Origin: Ardenticatenaceae bacterium | GTDB lineage: Bacteria; Chloroflexota; Anaerolineae; Promineifilales; Promineifilaceae | NCBI GenBank assembly: GCA_020634215.1 | Contig: JACKCD010000021.1 | Span: 32,104-96,103, forward strand | DNA: 64,000 nucleotides | Direction: 5' to 3' | In this document: positions 61,322-64,000 of the stretch, piece by piece | How positions within the stretch are numbered: the first letter of the stretch is position 1 | Layout: every line of letters begins with the position of its first letter | Position numbers and translations under genes: made by a program | Notes under the pieces: generated by a model | What the model was told of the DNA's origin: nothing | Databases searched by the model: none | What the model saw: only the letters and a program-made list of their open reading frames with translations

Positions 61322-62392
61322 TTAGGCAACGGCTTGGTGCCGCTGCTGCCAAGCCTGAAACGTGGTTACGCCCAGCGCGATGATCGTTAGCGGGACGATG
61401 ACGATGAGCATGATGGTGCCGAAGGTGGCGAGGGATTGATGCTGGCTGGCGGCCAGGATGAGATAGAGGGTATAGGCGATTTGATAGCCGAAGAGCAGTG
61501 CCCCTTCCCAGCGAGCGATGATGCCGCCAGTGAAAAAGATGGGCAGACACATGAGGGCTACGGCGATCATGATGGGGATATCGAAGCGCAGAACGGCCGT
61601 TTGTATCTCAATCCCACTTGGCGACACAATACTTGCCAACCCCATCACCCCCAAAATGTTGAACAGGTTGCTGCCCACCACATTGCCCACGGCTATGTCC
61701 CGCTCCCCACGCAGCGAGGCCACGACCGAGGTCATTAGCTCTGGCAGAGACGTGCCGGCCGCTACAATCGTTAGACCAATGACCAGTTCGCTGACACCCA
61801 GATAATGGGCAAAGGCTACGGCACTGTCCACCAGCCATTGTGATCCAAGAACAAGCAAGCCCAGCCCAATGACAATTTTGCCAACGGTTTGGAGCCATTG
61901 CCGCGCTCCGGCCGGCAGCGCCTGCTCATATTCACTTTCGTTGGATGCCTCTTTGCGCCCCTGGACAATGAGAAACCAGATGTAGGCCAGCAGGCCGCCA
62001 AACATGAGAATGCCATCGAGGCGACCTAAACGGCCGTCTAATCCCAGCAGCAGCATCAGCACCGATGCCCCAATCATCAGCGGTACGTCCAGCCGGATGA
62101 GCTGTTTGGAAACGATAAGGGGTGCGACAATGGCTGAAAGCCCCAAAATAAAGAGAACATTGAAAATATTGCTGCCGACCACATTGCCCACAGCAATGCT
62201 AGCCTGGTCAGCATAGGCTGCCTTGATGCTCACGGCCAGTTCTGGGGAACTGGTACCAAAGGCAACGACGGTTAGCCCGATGATAAGGGGAGAAATCCCA
62301 ATGGCGGCGGCAAGGCGGGAAGCACCCCCTACCAGCAACTCCGCGCCCACGACTAGAAAAACAAGCCCGGCGATAAAAAGCAAAATCACCAT
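61322..62392 (-). CDS. Calcium/sodium antiporter (CaCA family, YrbG-like)
   Basis: A 356-residue membrane exchanger with ten or so helices in two inverted repeats. Each repeat carries the alpha motif: VVAFGTSSPELAVSIKAA (about 45) with GNVVGSNIFNVL (about 70), and VAAGTSLPELMTSVVASL (about 210) with GNVVGSNLFNIL (about 235). These bind the transported ions. ATG 62392 (MVILLFIAG) is preferred for a helix starting at the N-terminus; an upstream ATG at 62428 adds 12 polar residues. Confidence 0.88.
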   Translation of the reverse strand: MVILLFIAGLVFLVVGAELLVGGASRLAAAIGISPLIIGLTVVAFGTSSPELAVSIKAAYADQASIAVGNVVGSNIFNVLFILGLSAIVAPLIVSKQLIRLDVPLMIGASVLMLLLGLDGRLGRLDGILMFGGLLAYIWFLIVQGRKEASNESEYEQALPAGARQWLQTVGKIVIGLGLLVLGSQWLVDSAVAFAHYLGVSELVIGLTIVAAGTSLPELMTSVVASLRGERDIAVGNVVGSNLFNILGVMGLASIVSPSGIEIQTAVLRFDIPIMIAVALMCLPIFFTGGIIARWEGALLFGYQIAYTLYLILAASQHQSLATFGTIMLIVIVPLTIIALGVTTFQAWQQRHQAVA

Positions 62393-62516
62393 TTTTTTCG
62401 TTGACTCCTGTCGGCTCCCTGCTGACATTATATCTATTTGCCAAAAAACAGCTATGGGGGAAAAATGAGAAAATGATGATGTTGTTTTCTGCCCCGGCAG
62501 GATAAGATCGGGGTGA

Positions 62517-62562
62517 GGAGATCGGAGATTGGCGATTTTGAATCTCTAATCTCCGATCTCCC
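62517..62562. repeat. R1 hairpin repeat between divergent genes
   Basis: GATCGGAGATTGGCGATT pairs with AATCTCTAATCTCCGATC around a short loop. It lies in the divergent promoter region of the exchanger and the cation diffusion facilitator. Confidence 0.75.
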
Positions 62563-62598
62563 GTTAGACCATGAAGGTGTTTGTGAACGATCACGCAG

Positions 62599-63519
62599 AT
62601 GAGTAAATCAAACTATCAATTGACACGCTTTGCCTGGCTGTCGGTGGCGGCAGCTTTGGCGACGATTGGCTTAAAAGCGGCAGCTTACTTTTTAACGGGT
62701 TCGGTGGGGCTGCTGTCTGATGCGCTGGAATCGGGGGTGAATTTGGTGGCGGCGCTGGTGGCGTTGTGGGCACTGTCGGTGGCGGCACGGCCACCGGATG
62801 AGGAACATGCTTATGGTCATTTTAAGGCCGAATATTTTTCCAGCGGGGTGGAAGGGGGGCTAATTTTGGTGGCGGCGGTGACGATTGTGATAACGGCCGT
62901 TAATCGCCTCCTTCACCCCCAATCCCTGGAACAGCTTGGTATCGGGCTACTGGTATCGGCCGTTGCTGGCGCCCTCAACTTTGTTGTGGCTCGCATTCTG
63001 CTCCGCGCCAGCCAGCAATACCAATCGGTGGCGTTGGAAGCGGATGCCCACCACCTGCTGACCGACGTGTGGACATCGGCCGGGGTGCTGCTGGGGGTGG
63101 GGGCGGTGGCCGTGACCCACTGGCAGCCGCTGGATGCGATCATTGCTATTTTGGTGGGCATTCAGATTATGGTGTCGGGGTGGCGGCTGCTGCACAAGGC
63201 GGCACTGGGGCTGATGGATACGGCACTGCCGGCAGAGGAGGTGGGGAAAATAACGGCCGTTCTTAACCACTATTGCCAAAACGGTGTCACCTACCACGCC
63301 CTCCGCACCCGCCAATCCGGCCAGCAGCGGTTTGTCTCTTTCCATATCCAGGTGCCAGGTGCGTGGACGGTGCATCGCGGCCACAGCCTGCTGGAAGAAA
63401 TTGAGCGCGACATCCGCGCCGCGCTAGGGCGAATCGCCGTCTTTACCCACCTTGAACCCCGCGAAGACCCGGCTTCCTGGCACGATATGGTGCTTAATCG
63501 GGACGACCAAAGGCAATAA
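62599..63519 (+). CDS. Cation diffusion facilitator (CDF) family metal exporter
   Basis: A 306-residue transporter with six helices (residues 10-200) and a cytoplasmic C-terminal domain. The metal site residues are seen as DALESGVN (helix 2; classic H/D-x-x-x-D) and ALEADAHHLLTDVWTSAG (helix 5). HAYGHFKAEYFSS between helices 2 and 3 is also characteristic. Zn, Fe or Mn export against protons is likely. ATG 62599 is taken; no strong Shine-Dalgarno was seen. Confidence 0.88.
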   Translation: MSKSNYQLTRFAWLSVAAALATIGLKAAAYFLTGSVGLLSDALESGVNLVAALVALWALSVAARPPDEEHAYGHFKAEYFSSGVEGGLILVAAVTIVITAVNRLLHPQSLEQLGIGLLVSAVAGALNFVVARILLRASQQYQSVALEADAHHLLTDVWTSAGVLLGVGAVAVTHWQPLDAIIAILVGIQIMVSGWRLLHKAALGLMDTALPAEEVGKITAVLNHYCQNGVTYHALRTRQSGQQRFVSFHIQVPGAWTVHRGHSLLEEIERDIRAALGRIAVFTHLEPREDPASWHDMVLNRDDQRQ

Positions 63520-63957
63520 CTAGATAGCGTGGCTGGAGATTGGAGATTAGAGATTGGTTAGTGTCACGAAGTTTTCGCCACCATTTTTTATTGCGTATTA
63601 CGTATTGCGTATTTAGAGGGGAGTTACGCAATACGCAATACGCAATACGTGGACGTGGCGAAAAACTAAAGACACTAACGAGATTAGAGATTCAAAATCT
63701 CTAATCTCCAATCTCCTCCTAGTGAACCAAGCATGTAGACGATCATCTAATGCTAGGCGATTTCCGATTTTACGCAATAATTACCCCTATTATATGAAGA
63801 AGCAGGGGAGCAGGGGAGCAGGGGAGCAGAGGAGATTTTCCCCCTGCGCCCCTGCTCCCCAACACGCTAAAAAAAGGACGCTGATAGACCTGATTGATCT
63901 TTTTTATCAGGAAAATCAGGATAATTAGCGTCCTATTCCGAGGAGGAAACCGTTCAC
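63520..63957. other. Repeat-packed gap before the last gene
   Basis: No gene. From left to right: an R1-type element (63535-63558, resumed with its partner at 63680-63719), an inverted repeat of ATTGCGTATT words (about 63587-63652) nested inside it, a GGGGAGCAGG tandem block with its inverted partner (about 63800-63865), and the GGACGCTGAT palindrome at 63875-63933. Four different repeat families stand within 400 bp, one inside another. Confidence 0.7.
63875..63933. repeat. GGACGCTGAT palindrome (related to 49587)
   Basis: Arms GGACGCTGAT...CCTGATTGAT and ATCAGGAAAATCAGG...AGCGTCC around TCTTTTT. It stands just ahead of the Shine-Dalgarno of the last gene and may affect its expression. The same words form the outer arms at 49587-49749. 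Confidence 0.7.
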
Positions 63958-64000
63958 ATGACTCGACTAACCGGTGGCGAAGCCATCGTCCAAACGTTAA
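63958..64000 (+). CDS. TPP-dependent enzyme (acetolactate-synthase-like), 5' end only
   Basis: The first 14 codons, MTRLTGGEAIVQTL, match the N-terminal start of thiamine-pyrophosphate enzymes such as acetolactate synthase (GG-x-A-x-V-x-x-L). AGGAGG lies 11 nt upstream. The rest is outside the window, so the exact enzyme is uncertain. Confidence 0.5.
   Translation, partial: MTRLTGGEAIVQTL

Larger units (their letters stand above)
333..63261. repeat. Dispersed palindrome AACGGCCGTT, about 60 copies
   Basis: The exact 10-base palindrome was seen about 60 times by reading (first 333-342, last 63252-63261), plus many one-mismatch variants. Chance would give about 0.1 in this length. Most copies lie inside genes, in all three reading frames (Thr-Ala-Val, Asn-Gly-Arg, x-Arg-Pro-Phe). 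Density is near one per kb but drops in the RND operon and in paralogue C. Confidence 0.9.

Overview
The window (64 kb, roughly 55-60% GC by eye) reads like a chromosomal segment of an uncultured bacterium, most likely a Chloroflexota (Anaerolineae-like) filament or relative. This is inference from gene content: a Vor/Kor-type 2-oxoacid:ferredoxin oxidoreductase, secreted PA14/SH3 and Pro-Thr-linker proteins (one ending in a YLPLV-type tail common in that phylum), many lipoproteins and ABC exporters. No rRNA, tRNA, CRISPR array or intact transposase was seen. The most pervasive signal is the palindrome AACGGCCGTT, present about 60 times (about once per kb, mostly inside genes), resembling the HIP1 palindrome of cyanobacteria. 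Short hairpin-forming repeats of several families fill most intergenic gaps.

Layout. 0-5 kb (minus): the start of a universal stress protein, a four-gene 2-oxoacid:ferredoxin oxidoreductase operon (delta-alpha-beta-gamma), a decayed serine recombinase and a MATE transporter. 5-11 kb (plus): a secreted glucose/sorbosone-dehydrogenase-type beta-propeller next to a broken copy, then two ABC exporter half-transporters whose complementary degenerate motifs predict a heterodimer, with a lone antitoxin-like gene between them. 11-18 kb: a methyltransferase, a metallophosphoesterase, a degenerate SurE-like protein, an ABC-2 ATPase/permease pair and a lipoprotein. 18-25 kb (minus): two large RND pumps bracketing a minimal lipoprotein adaptor. 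25-32 kb (minus): response regulator, histidine kinase (frameshifted), lipoprotein, adaptor, MacB-like ABC transporter, probably one regulated efflux unit.

32-53 kb: a YkgJ-type cysteine-cluster protein and a secreted PA14/SH3 protein on plus, then a minus-strand array of nine large genes (53.4 to 34.2 kb). At least five, possibly seven, are diverged paralogues that share an N-terminal domain, a VDLDDDFF-type junction and tandem beta-rich repeats of about 90 residues; one array member looks like a papain-fold (C39-like) cysteine peptidase and one is unrecognised. I cannot name the family; it is the best candidate for an undescribed system. Almost every gene-gene junction in the array carries a different hairpin-forming repeat, several of which supply the stop codon of the upstream gene, and some repeats lie in frame inside genes.

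52.6-58.5 kb: every gene on both strands is riddled with frameshifts (5' part of the last array gene, a Bcr/CflA-type MFS transporter, a GH29 alpha-L-fucosidase, PotB and PotC permeases), and there is a run of 20 A. The sharp edges and the intact neighbours (potA, potD) point to a poor-quality consensus rather than biological decay. 58.6-64 kb: potA and potD, a Na+/Ca2+ exchanger, a cation diffusion facilitator, a repeat-packed gap and the first codons of a probable TPP-dependent enzyme.
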